A stretch of 64,000 bases of DNA from Ancylostoma caninum (Eukaryota > Nematoda > Chromadorea > Rhabditida > Ancylostomatidae): assembly GCA_037903475.1 (NCBI GenBank), contig JBAJFG010000591.1, positions 682,001 to 746,000 on the forward strand, read 5' to 3'. Numbering within the stretch: the first letter of the stretch is position 1; each line of letters begins with the position of its first letter. Below are positions 53,023 through 64,000 of the stretch, piece after piece. The position numbers were made by a program, and so were the translations under genes. The notes under the pieces were generated by a model. It saw only the letters and a program-made list of their open reading frames with translations, was not told the DNA's origin and ran no database searches.

Positions 53023-56000
53023 ATGAATTATGCTGCCTATGCTGCCGGTGCAGTACCAGGATCAGTTGGTGGCGTCGCTGGTTTGTTCCTCCTTTCTCAT
53101 TTCTTGTTTGCATGACACGTGGTGATTCGTGGCAAATTTTCACGTGTACATAGAAAGCGGTTGACTGCGACTACTGCAGTTTTCAGTCATTCATTCCACC
53201 CATTTAGAAGCTCCCGCTTATGCACCTGGAGCGATTCCTCAGGCTGTTCCTGCACAACCTTACGCAACAGCAATACCGCAGATGGCACCTACTGGGACTG
53301 CAATCCCGTCTGTTTACGGCGAGCAACGACCTGCTTTCAGCGCAGATGGCAGTGGGATGCCGTACAACTCCATGCTGAACTCGTGAGATCTACTCCTTTT
53401 GTTTGTTTTTTTTTCTTTTTGAATTATCTATCATTTAAAAGTCTTTACATGATCGGTTGCTCGCCGCTGTAATCCGCTTAGGGTACAGTTTCATTCAACG
53501 ATGTCGTCAACGATAGCGGAAGCATTGGTTATAGTAGGGACGTATAGAGGGCGTTAATCGGGCTGAATCGGCGGAGAGGGTCTTTGCAGCCAGTCAACGT
53601 GAGCTGGGCTTCGTAAAACGTGACGGAGAAAATGATGTTTGGAGACGTCAGAGTCAGTGAAACAGAGTGTCGAAACAGTGGCGATTGGGTCCAGAAATTC
53701 TCGAGCTGTTACGTCAGCGCGGAGCCGTGAAAGCCATATCCGGTTACCAGTTCATGCCCAGGCAAAACTGTACGTAGAAGCGATTCAAGAACAGCATGCT
53801 CACGCTTTCCATCACACGGTGCTTTAGCGCTTTTCTGGGGACCTAGACACCGCTTCAATGCGATACCAACATGGTGGGTATTGAAGATAGTGGAAGAAGG
53901 AGTCCAGAAGAATACATGGAAGATAGGATAGTCTGCTACTTAATACTGTGCATAACCCTCCAACGCACTGAACCCACTGTGCGATTTTGGTGCACGGAAG
54001 GGACAAATAAAAAAGGTATGCTGAAAAAATCAGCGAGGGTACCGGTGTTACAGGTGATGGACAATGTACATAGGCACTTCTTTCCCGGCATGACTTTGAT
54101 CATACGAACACTGACGAGGTTGCGCCTTTTCCCTGCTTTAGTATATAATCTGTTTCAGTGGGGAAGATAGTAGGCGAAACGTCACAGCGAAGAAGATATT
54201 GGTATGTGCGCGGAAATTAGAGGGGTTGCATGGGAAAACAGGTGATATGCACGAATGCTCAACTACTATCGCGTTTGACAGAGACTATAACCGTCTTTTG
54301 ATTTGACTTACCAGCCTTTTTCAAATTTTGACACTCGTGACGAACGCAGCAGATAATTCCATTTTTTCTTTGAAAGTCATTCCAACACCTTTCGGAGTTT
54401 TCTATATAGCGAAAAATTCATTGAAGAAATTTTCTTTCTCGAAGATATCTGAGAAGGACTTTGAATATAAAAGTTTTCTAATCTGTGAGTGATTTTCCCA
54501 GATTGCCGTCATTTGGAAGGTTTCTCGGGGCTCATAGCTTAACACTTTCAAGTCTTTCTTGCATTTGATTACCTTTGGTAGAATGGACCCAAAGGGGCGA
54601 TATTTGCTGAGGCGCTAATATTGACGTATACACCGATTCTTAAAGAAACGTTTTAGAACTGGATCATCAGTACTCAACCAGGACATTAGCTATGATACAA
54701 ATTCAAAAGATCCCATCATGGTTAGGTGGGTACTTGTATAATAATGCTTCCTCCTAAATTAACTTTAACACATTTAACATATAATCTTTTCAGATCTCGT
54801 TTATTTATTGGACGTCTAACAAGTGCTCCTGTAACGCGTGATGATCTTATCACTCTATTCAAACCCTTCGGCACAATTCTTGCTCTTAACCATTTCAAGG
54901 TACCACCCAGCCTTCTACATTTTGCTGCTACTTCTGGTAGTTTTCATCTTCCAGCAAGGTTTTGGCTTCGTGCAGTTTTCTCAACCCAGCGAGGCTGATG
55001 CTGCTGTGAATGGACTGAACGGAAAGAAGTGGATGGGTGTAATAATTGGTGAGCTTCTACTTTTTTTCTTATAATCTAATTTTCTGATTGCGCGCTTCTT
55101 CATTCCACAACAACAGCTGTGCGCGGTTCATCTTATATTCATTCTTTTGATCTGTTCGATTCCGTCTGATTCGTTTTAACTCGCTTTTATGCTCTATTTG
55201 ATTATTCGTTGGGTGTATTTTGTCGTTTCGATAACAATAAGTCCATGAGCAACCAGCTTCTTAATTTCGATGTTTTCGCGGGTAGAAGTGTTCGTCCAGG
55301 GATCTATGTGTTAACGTTAGACAATGCAGCTTCTTGAGAACTGCAATCCAATAAATGCCATTCACAAAACCCCTCTATTGTGAGTCAATTGACTGAGATT
55401 TAACACCGGAACACCGGAACAGGAAAATGGGTACACGGACTGCCGAACGCAATAGGCGTGACGAAGGAGTTGTAAACGTCATTGAGTTATACCTTATGAG
55501 AAGCTGGTCATATGCTGTTGTACAGCTACTGCTCTTCTTCACTGCTATGTTCTATTGAACAATATTGTCGATGAAACATTTAAATTCTTACATGGTATGA
55601 GAACATATAAGCGATGTAATCTTTTACATGTTCGGCTGTTATCAATGCTGGGGCAGTGCACGAATACAAAAATCTGTCCCCAGATGACAGCGAAATATGC
55701 GTTCGAATCCCTTTGTACACGCCTCTTACGGATACTTGCCTGCTCCGAGCAACTTGGAAGGCAACGTAGAAGGCAGAATAAAAAGCGACCACTCCTAACT
55801 AAGAAGTTGGTTTCCCGTAAAGTGTAAGGCGCGTGATTGAAATGTGTGGCCGATGGCGTACTTGGCGATAGTCGCCTCGTGCGGCTTGCCAAAATTTGAT
55901 GCAAGACTCCCGAGCTGATCCGCTAGGCATGATGCCTCTGTCTAGCAACTCGTATTAGAAGGCAAGACCAGCAGCCTGTCGCTGAACTCTTGGAGGTGTA

Positions 56001-59000
56001 TCATGTCCTTATACTGGGAGGATGTCGTTTATTTTTATGTTAATGTAGGATCTTTTCAACCGGCACCTGCTGTTTATGGTTTCCCTTCTCTTCTTTGTTA
56101 CGTAAATTCATGCTTTATGCACACACCACTAATACAAGCTTGTGCATTTAAGCTGAAGGAATTCTGTAAGCTTGCGTCAAAGACATTTAAGCGCGATGGT
56201 CTTCAAGTGTGCCATCGCTCTATCTCAGACATTCGGGCGTTTGAAGCGCAGGTGAATCTGCTCACTTCTGGCCGATGCAGGCTTCCAGCAGGTAGTCGCG
56301 GGTTGTGCAGGAATACATGGTGAAGGTGCGGATGGAGCAAGAAAAACTGCTGTGAGCGCACATGAGGCAGGGGATGTGCAGGTTGATCTGCACCCTGTTT
56401 TTTTTTTCTCCATTGCCATGTGGCACCCGATGTGTGTATAAGCCGGCAGGAGGCTGTAAAAGCTTAGTCTACTCTCGACCGTGGCGGACTTGTCTGGCGA
56501 ACTGAGGCCTGGTTGAAACTGTGGCCCAGTGCACCGTTCGGCCAGACAAGATGCGTGGGATGCGGTCGCATGCCGACGCGGTGCGGACGGAAAAAGTCGC
56601 CTTGCCGCAGATGTCCGGCTGGCGCAGAGAGCGCCTACGTGCCCGGCGAACTCATTTTTGGACTATTTTTCTAGTCACCGGTTGCAATAGAACATGACCT
56701 ATCCCCGTAGCAGGATTACAGCAGGTCAAATGCAGGATAAGGCGCGACCAACGGCGAAATAGGCGCTAACTCCGCCCACTTCCGCGTCTGTACCGCAGGT
56801 GTCATGGCGCGAGAAACGGTGTGGACTGGCGCTCCAAACGCCCGAATATCTGAGATGCTACGGAGATCTTCTGTTCCTGGCGTGCCTTGCTTTCCCGAAA
56901 CGAATAAAGGGCAATTTGTACTGGATGCGTGCTTTTGTGCGCGTGCTTCTATATATCCTTCTTTATACCTATCATGACTTATAATAAAGGGCTTAGTCTG
57001 TCACGTGTGTGTGTGCGTGTGTGTGTCAGTCAGTCAGTGTGTGTGAAACGAAATTCGAGGGCGTGGCCTAGACCGAAGAAAATGTTCTACACCGGATCCA
57101 CTGTTGCTGTAGGAGTGCGCCGGCGTCCAAAAGTGGGAAAACGCCTGGAGTCGGGTCCAACGGTGTGATAAGGGTGCACCGGCGTCCAAAAGTGGGAAAC
57201 GCCTGGAGTCGGGTCCAACGGTGTGATAAGGGTGCGCCGGCGTCCAAAAGTGGGGAAACGCCTGCAGTCGTGTCCAACGGTGTGATAAGGGTGCGCCGGC
57301 GTCCAAAAGTGGGGAAACGCCTGGAGTCGGGTCCAACGGTGTGATAAGGGTGCGCCGGCGTCCGAAAGTGGGAAAACGCCTGAAGTCGGGTCCAACGGTG
57401 TGATAAGGGTGCGCCGGCTCCCACAGGTAATAGGAATTCGCTAGGCGGGTCTATTTCTGCATGAGGGGTACGCTTACGCTGTTTCGGCAGACCCTCCTAC
57501 CTAAATCACCTAGCTGTACATTGTTTCCTTTCGTATCAGTGTTCTCTTCCCATTCCGTTTGCTTCTGAATGAATCACTCCTTCCTTTCCGTTTATATACA
57601 CCGGTGGACCCTTATCACTTGAATTACCACAACAACCAGTTGAGCCTAAATCATTTCAAGATAACATTTGCACTGGATCGGTTACACTCAGTTCTTCATG
57701 TCCACTAACTCCGCTTACATGGAAGAGCATAACTTCGTTCCTATGGGGGGAAGCTACCACCTACGGGATCAAGGGTTTCTCAGGAGAGCGGTAGAACTGC
57801 GTGGAAGGATGCAGATCTTATCAATCCATTTACACTTTTGTGTTTGGTTTCAACGTGCATGTGCAGTATGCGAGCGAAACGAGCATCAGTAGAAGTCTGG
57901 AAGTCCGGCGTTAGCCGGACGGCCAGACTGGTCTTCTATATATGCTTCTATACACGCTGCGTTGACCGATCTTTATGGAAAATCTTCCGCAAAAACGTCA
58001 AACTTAATTTGATGCATCGTTTGAGTGCTTGACACGTGGAGCATTTACCCTCGAAGACTTCCTATCAGGAAACGTGAATTCTGATTACCTCAAAAAGGTC
58101 ATAAATGCAGCCTTTGCTATGTACAGTCTATTAGCTCACAGAGGGCGCCTGATCCGACATTGGCCGCAATTACGACCTCCTCACTTTTTCGGCTAACTGA
58201 TCTGATTTTTGCACTTTTTTGTTATGCATATGGTGTGATTCCTTCCATTCTTATGTTCCCCTACTACCATTCGCTAAAATATACTTCCAGTCGCATTCTG
58301 CGGGCAAAGTCGTAATTGCAGACAAAGTCGGATCAGGCGCCTTCTGTGAGCTAATAGATCATACATACAGTGAGCATCGATAGCGATGCGTTTTTTCGCC
58401 GACAGGAGAAGCAAGCGACGCGGCACGGCCGCTCATGCTCGAATCGCCGCATCATAGTTGCAAATCAAGCCTTCTTGGTAGTTTTTCATCATATTCGATG
58501 TTAGTTATCAAGATAACTAACCGACTATCAAGAAAAACCTTCATTTCATTTGACTTCTGTGCCTTCAAGTTTTTTTAATGGAACATTTTATTGACCTCAC
58601 TTATTATCACTTTCTACTTATTAGTATAGTAGTCAACCTCTTTGCAGACCTCTGAGGACGGCGAGAGGCCGAAACGCAAGGTCAATAAAATGTTCCATCT
58701 AAAAAAAAAAGAAGGCACAGAATTCAGATACAAGATCATCCATGTCGAGGTTTCTAGTTAAGAAAACGTTTGAATTATAACCTTCATGTTGTTATCGCGT
58801 CGAGGATTCCAGTGCAGGCAGCGCGGTCGCGCCGAATGCTTCGCGAGTCCGCGAAGAACGCATCATCCACGCTCACAGTAGCAAACTACAATTCAGCTTA
58901 CTAGAATAAAAACATGCGTGGGTGTTTTTCAAAGGAATTTATCCCATGAGGCGCTTTTAATCAAACTTCTACATTCTACGTTTCTATGCTAGTGGTGAAT

Positions 59001-61208
59001 TGTAGCTTATGGGTTTGGATTGAATGAACGTGATTATAGGCATCAAAGCTCATTTGTGTTCGTTGTTTGCCAGCAGTAGGTGCCCAGATGGCGTGACTTC
59101 CTCCCTTGCAGTTTTTTATTCGGGAATTCGGAGCAATATTAGGAGGTTCCCATTCACGCTGATTTCGACAAGTAAAATCTGTCTCAAGTTATCAGCGCAT
59201 TCACATCGTTTTCATAGACCGTAACATTGCGCAAACCTTACAGATTGATTCCCACTCTCCTCCATTGTTTTTCGTTTACTCTAATCCATTTTTGATATTA
59301 TTTGTTCCCCATTTTCCTCTTTTTATTCATTGTTTGATTTCAAAATGTTGCCGTTTTGGTAAAAACATTTTGAATGAACTGAATTTGATGTTCCTAGATG
59401 TTCATCACGTGGATCTAGCTGTTCAGGCGAAGAAGCGTGCGGAGCAGGAGAGGTAATCGCGGACTTGACCGTAACGTTTTTCTATCTTTTTTCGTGTTGT
59501 TGTTAGTTTTTCTCGCATATTATTTTCACATGTTTTTATATACGAGTTAAAAATATTTTGACGATCATGCACTACATCAGTTTTAATGCATCTTCCGTAA
59601 GGTGCCGAGAAGCGATCCGACTGAACCTGGCACCAAATCACATTGTTTCGATCATAGTACTGACGAAACGAGGAAATCGATGAGCTGCGTTGGTGGGCGT
59701 GGCATTTCCAGAACAACCAGCCGATGATGCACTCTCAAAGTCGTTTTCTTTTTTCGTAGAATATTACATAGTCTGTTGAACTGCCATGTGACTAAACGGA
59801 GAAGTTTCTCCCGAATACATGATCAGATCATTAAGCATCGTTCCATAGATCCCTTGCGAATAATTGCCAATGCGCGGGATTCGGAACTTATCGCATTTTA
59901 AGTGTTTTCTCGTAAAGCCTGTCAGTGGCGGCTGAAAATGTATGACTTGTTAGCGTTTTTCTTTTTGGCTGTTTTGCTTCCATCTTTCGTTATTGTTTTT
60001 TTTTCTTTCAGTAGTCGCAAACGCGGTGCTGAGGACGATGAGTTAATCGCTGCGAAGCTGTTACGGTCATCAGAGCTGGGTTCTCTTGATGAACTGAAGC
60101 AACAGAATCGGCTCAATAGAGCGACGGCACTTGGCGATCCGACCATGAACGGGGACCTTTTCGATTCAGGTTTGTATACATACATTAGTCCTCTGTCATG
60201 TATCTGTACCTTACAGATTAATTGCTTCCTTTTTATTCCCGTTTTAATTTCCATTACAGAAATGGCTGACACATTGATTTGTGGTACATGCCGATATGTG
60301 ACGGCTGACTATGAAAATTTTAAAAATCATCGTATCGTAGGATGCCGGAGAAAGAAAGAGGAGGGTAAGCTTCTCTTACGAGTAATTCTTATCTCTTCAA
60401 TTTTTCTCTCTGAATTGAATGGTTTCCGCCTTGCAGATGAACCAGCTTATTTCAAGTGCGCTTCTTGTGATAATCGTTTCAAGAGCGCATGGGCAATACT
60501 GTGTCACTTAACGGAATTCCATCGCATGATGCTGTATAAGGTAGAGGAAGAGCAAGAACAACAAAAGGATAATCAGAATAAGAACGAGGTTGTTTCTATG
60601 CATACATATTTCTGTTTTCATTGGATGAAAGAAAATTCGTTCGCTGTTCCTTTAAGCAACCCAAAAGGTTGAAGGCGGATGAGCCTCCGTCTTCTACACC
60701 TGAACCTTCACCAGCGAAAAAGGATTCAACCGCTGGAACACCGAAGCCTGCTGCAGAAACATGGAAGCCTGCTCCGGAGTCATCTGCCCAGCCAACACAG
60801 TTGCACCAGCAAACATCTTCCCAACAGCAGCAACAACAAGTGACCCAACAACAACAGCAGCAACAGGTGAGTACGAGGCAGCAGTAATCGATAGTCAGTT
60901 GTGATTACTGGCGTCAATGTTCATTTCGATCAGCGAGTTTTATTACGTTCTGATTTAAGGACGCGCGGAACGTATCTTATGCGAGCTATGCATCTTCTCA
61001 ACCAGCTTATGCGACCGCTGCTACTCTTCCGGTTTATACACAGGCGCCACCGCCTCCTCGTCCTGCCTATCCGCCAACAGGTTATAGTCAAATTCCGGGC
61101 CTAGGAAGTCCATTTACTATGCCTCCAGCGCCAGAACCACCGCAGGACTCCATAATTACAGCCGCTCCGGTACGTTACTCGAACGGGTCCTCTTCAAGTT
61201 CACGTTAA
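53023..61208 (+). CDS. RNA-binding protein: RALY/hnRNP-C-like RRM plus BCL11-like zinc-finger pair
   Basis: Ten exons: 53023-53080, 53208-53382, 54794-54899, 54955-55048, 59398-59452, 60012-60169, 60260-60364, 60437-60588, 60657-60866 and 60960-61208. They total 453 aa and every phase joins. Residues 1-78 are Ala/Pro-rich. The RRM (about 79-152) has RNP2 LFIGRL and RNP1 QGFGFVQF and ends IIDVHHVDLA, as in hnRNP-C/RALY. A basic, acidic and helical linker follows (KKRAEQER..RKRGAEDDE). Zinc finger 1 is C223-X2-C226-X12-H239-X4-C244; finger 2 is C258-X2-C261-X12-H274-X4-H279 with the FKSAWAIL..H core seen in BCL11 proteins. Then come an acidic/Gln helix, polyQ and a Pro/Tyr-rich tail. Likely nuclear and involved in pre-mRNA handling. 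The last exon could instead splice at GTACGT (61170), changing the final 12 residues. AATAAA at 61386 supports the 3' end. Confidence 0.85.
54230..54300. repeat. Relic related to the 23254 and 29551 repeats
   Basis: Contains CTACTATCGCGTTTGACAGA followed by GACTATAAC, matching the TATCGTCGTTTTTGAAACAG and ACTATA stretch of the other two copies. Intronic. Confidence 0.35.
57005..57050. repeat. GT-rich microsatellite
   Basis: GTGTGTGTGCGTGTGTGTGT followed by CAGT repeats and another GT run. Confidence 0.85.
57115..57420. repeat. Tandem array of a 58-59-bp unit, five copies plus a partial
   Basis: Units begin GTGCGCCGGCGTCCAAAAGT at 57115, 57174 (GTGCACC), 57232, 57291, 57350 and a truncated one at 57409. 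They differ by a few substitutions and one-base indels. Open frames of about 100-118 codons on the minus strand across it are a by-product of repetition. GC-rich compared with its surroundings. Confidence 0.93.
58131..58354. mobile_element. 224-bp TA-flanked MITE
   Basis: TTAGCTCACAGAGGGCGCC at the left and the inverse of TTAGCTCACAGAAGGCGCC at the right, both continuing TGATCCGAC..GCAATTACGAC. TA flanks both sides. Confidence 0.83.
58555..58722. repeat. 168-bp foldback
   Basis: TTCTGTGCCTTCAAGTTTTT, then AATGGAACATTTTATTGACC at the left is mirrored by GGTCAATAAAATGTTCC..GAAGGCACAGAA at the right. The apex contains a smaller hairpin (CCTCTGAGGACGGCGAGAGG). Confidence 0.8.
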
Positions 61209-61385
61209 GGTTGTTTTCTTGTTTTTTTTTTTCGAAGAAAATATCCAAGAGAAGTTGAAGTTGATTATAATAGGCATGCTCTGAGTTTTTCCTTTCAATG
61301 TTTGTATCGTGTTTCTCAAAGGCTATTCCGATTTGTAATTTTTTTGTTAGATATTTGGTCAGAGGACTGAATATGACTCAGCTAA

Positions 61386-61391
61386 AATAAA
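61386..61391 (+). terminator. Poly(A) signal AATAAA of the RRM gene
   Basis: AATAAA 178 bp after the predicted stop at 61206-61208. Confidence 0.6.
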
Positions 61392-62951
61392 ATCTCGTGT
61401 GAATTGTTTTTAAGGGCAGCACCCGCTGGAATCTTCGTGTTTGAGGTTTTGCTGAATTTTGGGGTTCCGAATGATCAAGAACTCATATCCAATAGTGGAA
61501 TACCGCAAAACATACGAGAAACCCGCGAAATCGGGACACCGCTTTCCGTGCATGTTATAGCGCTCCAGTGACACTCGTGGGTCCCGTCAGGCGGAAGTCG
61601 TGCTTGTGCGAGTGACCACAGGGCCTGTATGGGCTGGCACATGTAAGGCAGCTGTTTTTGCTACTGCGATTCGGTTTTCTTAGCAGGCAAGTCATGATTC
61701 TTTATGTTCATTCAACAATTGTGATGCACGGCAACGATCACCACCATTGGGGGTTTAACTTGGAGTCAAGGATTTTGACGGGTGATGCCTTTAATTATGA
61801 AATCAGTGTGAATTAGGTTCATCTTCGTAATTCTTTCGGTGGTCGAACGCAGTGGGCATATTGAAATATCTCCCCTTATTTATTTATGCTTGAATGTGTT
61901 AATTTTGGGCTTTTTTTTCGATTTTCCTAGACTTTCTACTTTAGTCTGTGAGGTAATATGCACTAAATTTTAAAGGTACAAACGACGATGTCGACGTATC
62001 GTTTCCTGTACTATTATCACATCGTGTCATGGTTACCCTACACCTTTTTATATTAGTTTTTGTTTTTGTAGAGTAAGCTCCATTTGATCCGTTTTCGTTT
62101 ATGCTGTACTTATTCCTGTTGAGCCTACCTAGGCTTTTATTCGTTACTGAGCTGGTGTTGTGATTGTTACATTGAATAACAAAGGTTTTTCATAAAATAT
62201 CTCTTTATCGTAAAATATATGTATAATAAGAGAAAAGCAAATTCAAACGAAGACAGAACCCGATAGGAGGGGAATTCAATGTGGAAGTCTTGTGTTACAA
62301 TGGACAAGGGTTCCAGTTAACAGAAAAGCGACTTATTACATGCAGACTAGAAATGTGTGGTTAGTAGTAGCACTCGCGGTAGTCCTGGGCCTATGGGTTG
62401 TGAATCATTTTTTTGGTGGAAATGTTCGGAAGAACTAACTTTGGCACTGCAAAATGTAGCTTTGGTCTTATTATGAGTTCACACAGGTTGGAAGACGAGC
62501 TTTTGGGTGAAGATGTGCTGCTATGACATGAGTAAAGTGAAAATTTTCTCAGATTTAGGCCATGCTGTCGCATGGACCTGGCCACAAATTTTGACTAAAT
62601 CCTGAAGATGAATCCCGCGATGAGTGCTTTGATTAAATGCAACTGAGATCAGAGGAATGGGAAATTATAACGGATAGAGATCTTAACATTTATGTATAAT
62701 ATATATTAGCGAACATAAATTAGGTCGTTCGTATCACATCCAGAGGCCGAGAAGGCGCGTCAAATCGCAACCAGCACCGAGTGAGGAGCTTTCGTGGCGC
62801 AGCACTGAAACAACGGAGAATGAGAATCCTGCAACTCAGCCGGATGTCTGGGATGTGCACAATCACGTCGGCTACGAAGGCTTTGCTGTGAAACTACTAC
62901 CGTTACACTTGGACACTGGGTGAAATTACCACATTGTGGGCGTGACGCAGA
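61392..62951. other. No gene recognised between the RRM and GPCR genes
   Basis: Contains the presumed 3' ends of both convergent genes. A 64-codon minus frame at 62585-62391 has no family similarity. Confidence 0.4.
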
Positions 62952-63105
62952 TCACACTACCGTAGTCTGTGTGGGCTGCCATGTCCGACTGACGAATCGC
63001 GGCGCCCATTTGATGCCGGCCAGACCGTTCAGGATGAGTTCACGGAATTCCGGATTCAAGAACGCGTAGAGAAGTGGATTAGCGACACATGATAGCATTG
63101 CCAAA
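62952..63105 (-). CDS. C-terminal exon of a class A (rhodopsin-like) GPCR
   Basis: Minus-strand exon with acceptor TTTCAG immediately upstream and a TGA stop at 62954-62952, encoding 50 aa. LSCVANPLLYAFLNPEFREL is the end of transmembrane helix 7 with the NPxxY motif (NPLLY) followed by helix 8, as in peptide-type rhodopsin-family receptors. The cytoplasmic tail is short and Thr-rich (RTWQPTQTTVV). The exon starts in phase with one leftover base, so the preceding exons (helices 1-6) lie further right. I could not identify any in 63106-64000, so most of the gene is probably outside the window. Ligand unknown; a neuropeptide receptor is the likeliest type. Confidence 0.85.
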
Positions 63106-64000
63106 CTGAAACGGATACTTGTCAATTTTGGATTGAATCCTTGTCAGTGTATATCGGTGTATATCACACTATATCACAATTTGCAATGAAATTTAAAGTT
63201 CTCAAAGAATCGTTCGAACTCCTAGAGGGTCGCTTGGAATGCTGAACAAGAATGTGGTACCCATTGCGCTCTACAACCAATTTTTTAAGCTTACGGTAGG
63301 AATGCTGTGAAAGGAAGTTTCCCAATTACCTCTTCCCCAGTTCGGATGAAATGGCTGTTCATGTACATTTTACGAAAGGGAAGACCGCGACGCAAAGATT
63401 AAATGCTCGGAAGTTCGACTTTTCCGGATTAGATATTAAAAAGATTCATCCGGACATCATTCATTGCCCGCATGCTTCATTAGAAACATGGGTAACTCCA
63501 CACCTATAGGTGTGATTATCCATGGGTAGGCAAGCAGCTGGGTGAGGGCGATGTCAAGTATGGGAAAACATTGCAATGGAGTCAAGTAAGGAATAATTTT
63601 AGTACATTAGTACGTTTGCCACGAGTAATTTTAATGATGCATCCGGTCTCATGTCAAAAAAATTGGAAGTTTTACGTAGTTGAAAGATTCATGAATAGGA
63701 TTGAGGTCCCGTGTCCAGGGCGGGGGGGGGGGGGGATTGAGATCCGTAAATACAGAACAAGGCAAAACCAGCTTGACAAACTAATCTTCGTGTTCTGTAC
63801 CTCCAAATATTACCTAATTTGTCAGATAGTCTTCGATTCCAGCCACCGTGGTAAGCGCTTTATGAATCTTTGCCCGCCAGCTATACAGCAGAGATCAGCT
63901 ACGGTTCCATAAATATTAATATTTTACTCGCAAAACTCGTAAACCGAGTTGGAAAGCTGAAACCGCCCCGGCGCACAGGCAGGCGTCAGTTCTGTTTCTC
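63106..64000. other. Probable intron or flank of the GPCR gene
   Basis: No exon with transmembrane character was found on the minus strand. Contains a 14-base G run at about 63724-63737. A 113-codon plus frame at 63571-63912 crosses the G run and has no recognisable family. Confidence 0.4.

Larger units (their letters stand above)
55049..59397 (+). other. 4.35-kb intron of the RRM gene, repeat-filled
   Basis: Splits the RRM just before its last strand (IIG/DVHH). It holds a 59-bp tandem array, a GT-rich microsatellite, a half-copy of the 38845 repeat (about 56904), a TA-flanked MITE and a long foldback. I found no further exon, and the phase across the intron (1) is already satisfied. Confidence 0.75.

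Noticed and set aside
57034..57424. Minus-strand frames of 100-118 codons with repeated Pro/His/Trp-rich units
   Set aside because: They arise from the 59-bp tandem array being open in all three minus frames. There is no start context, splice structure or signal peptide.
59902..60672. A single 256-codon frame beginning with a hydrophobic segment
   Set aside because: It is three true exons of the RRM gene read through introns that lack stops; the hydrophobic start is the T-rich intron before 60012.

Overview
The window reads as nuclear DNA of a parasitic-type clade V (strongylid-like) nematode. It is AT-rich, its coding exons are short and separated by introns from about 50 bp to over 4 kb, acceptors are TTTCAG-like, and the best-preserved proteins (glutathione reductase, SEC22) read most like Caenorhabditis proteins. 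Four of the genes have a TTTCAG acceptor 3-9 nt upstream of the start codon with no room for another coding exon, as expected for spliced-leader trans-splicing. The species itself is inference.

Genes, left to right. A TOLLIP-type C2/CUE adaptor (+, 3449-7977, 8 exons). A gene-free, transposon-rich stretch of about 19 kb (7978-27446). An F-box protein lacking a visible first exon (+, 27447-31484). A small predicted secreted protein with four cysteines (+, 36030-40253). Glutathione reductase gsr-1 (-, 44370-40786, 12 exons), convergent with the secreted-protein gene. The R-SNARE sec-22 (-, 51495-48395, 6 exons). A divergently transcribed RNA-binding protein joining a RALY/hnRNP-C-like RRM to a BCL11-like zinc-finger pair and a Q/P-rich tail (+, 53023-61208, 10 exons). 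Finally the C-terminal exon of a class A GPCR (-, 63105-62952) whose remainder lies to the right. The exon phases given were checked to join in frame. These are unrelated housekeeping and regulatory genes, with no sign of an operon or pathway cluster.

Mobile DNA dominates the rest. There are three degenerate mariner copies (8854-9752, about 9759-10850, 49469-50333), two CAGGGTG-ended Tc1/mariner-like elements (10870-11807, 34169-34975) and several TA-flanked MITEs. A hAT-like MITE family is present in three copies, one with a perfect 8-bp target duplication. A CTCAGGTG-ended foldback family has internal repeated units. A 59-bp tandem array lies in the large intron of the RRM gene. A truncated U6 snRNA copy lies at 19991-20082. 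I found no CRISPR array, rRNA gene, convincing intact tRNA gene, prokaryotic operon or new multi-gene system.
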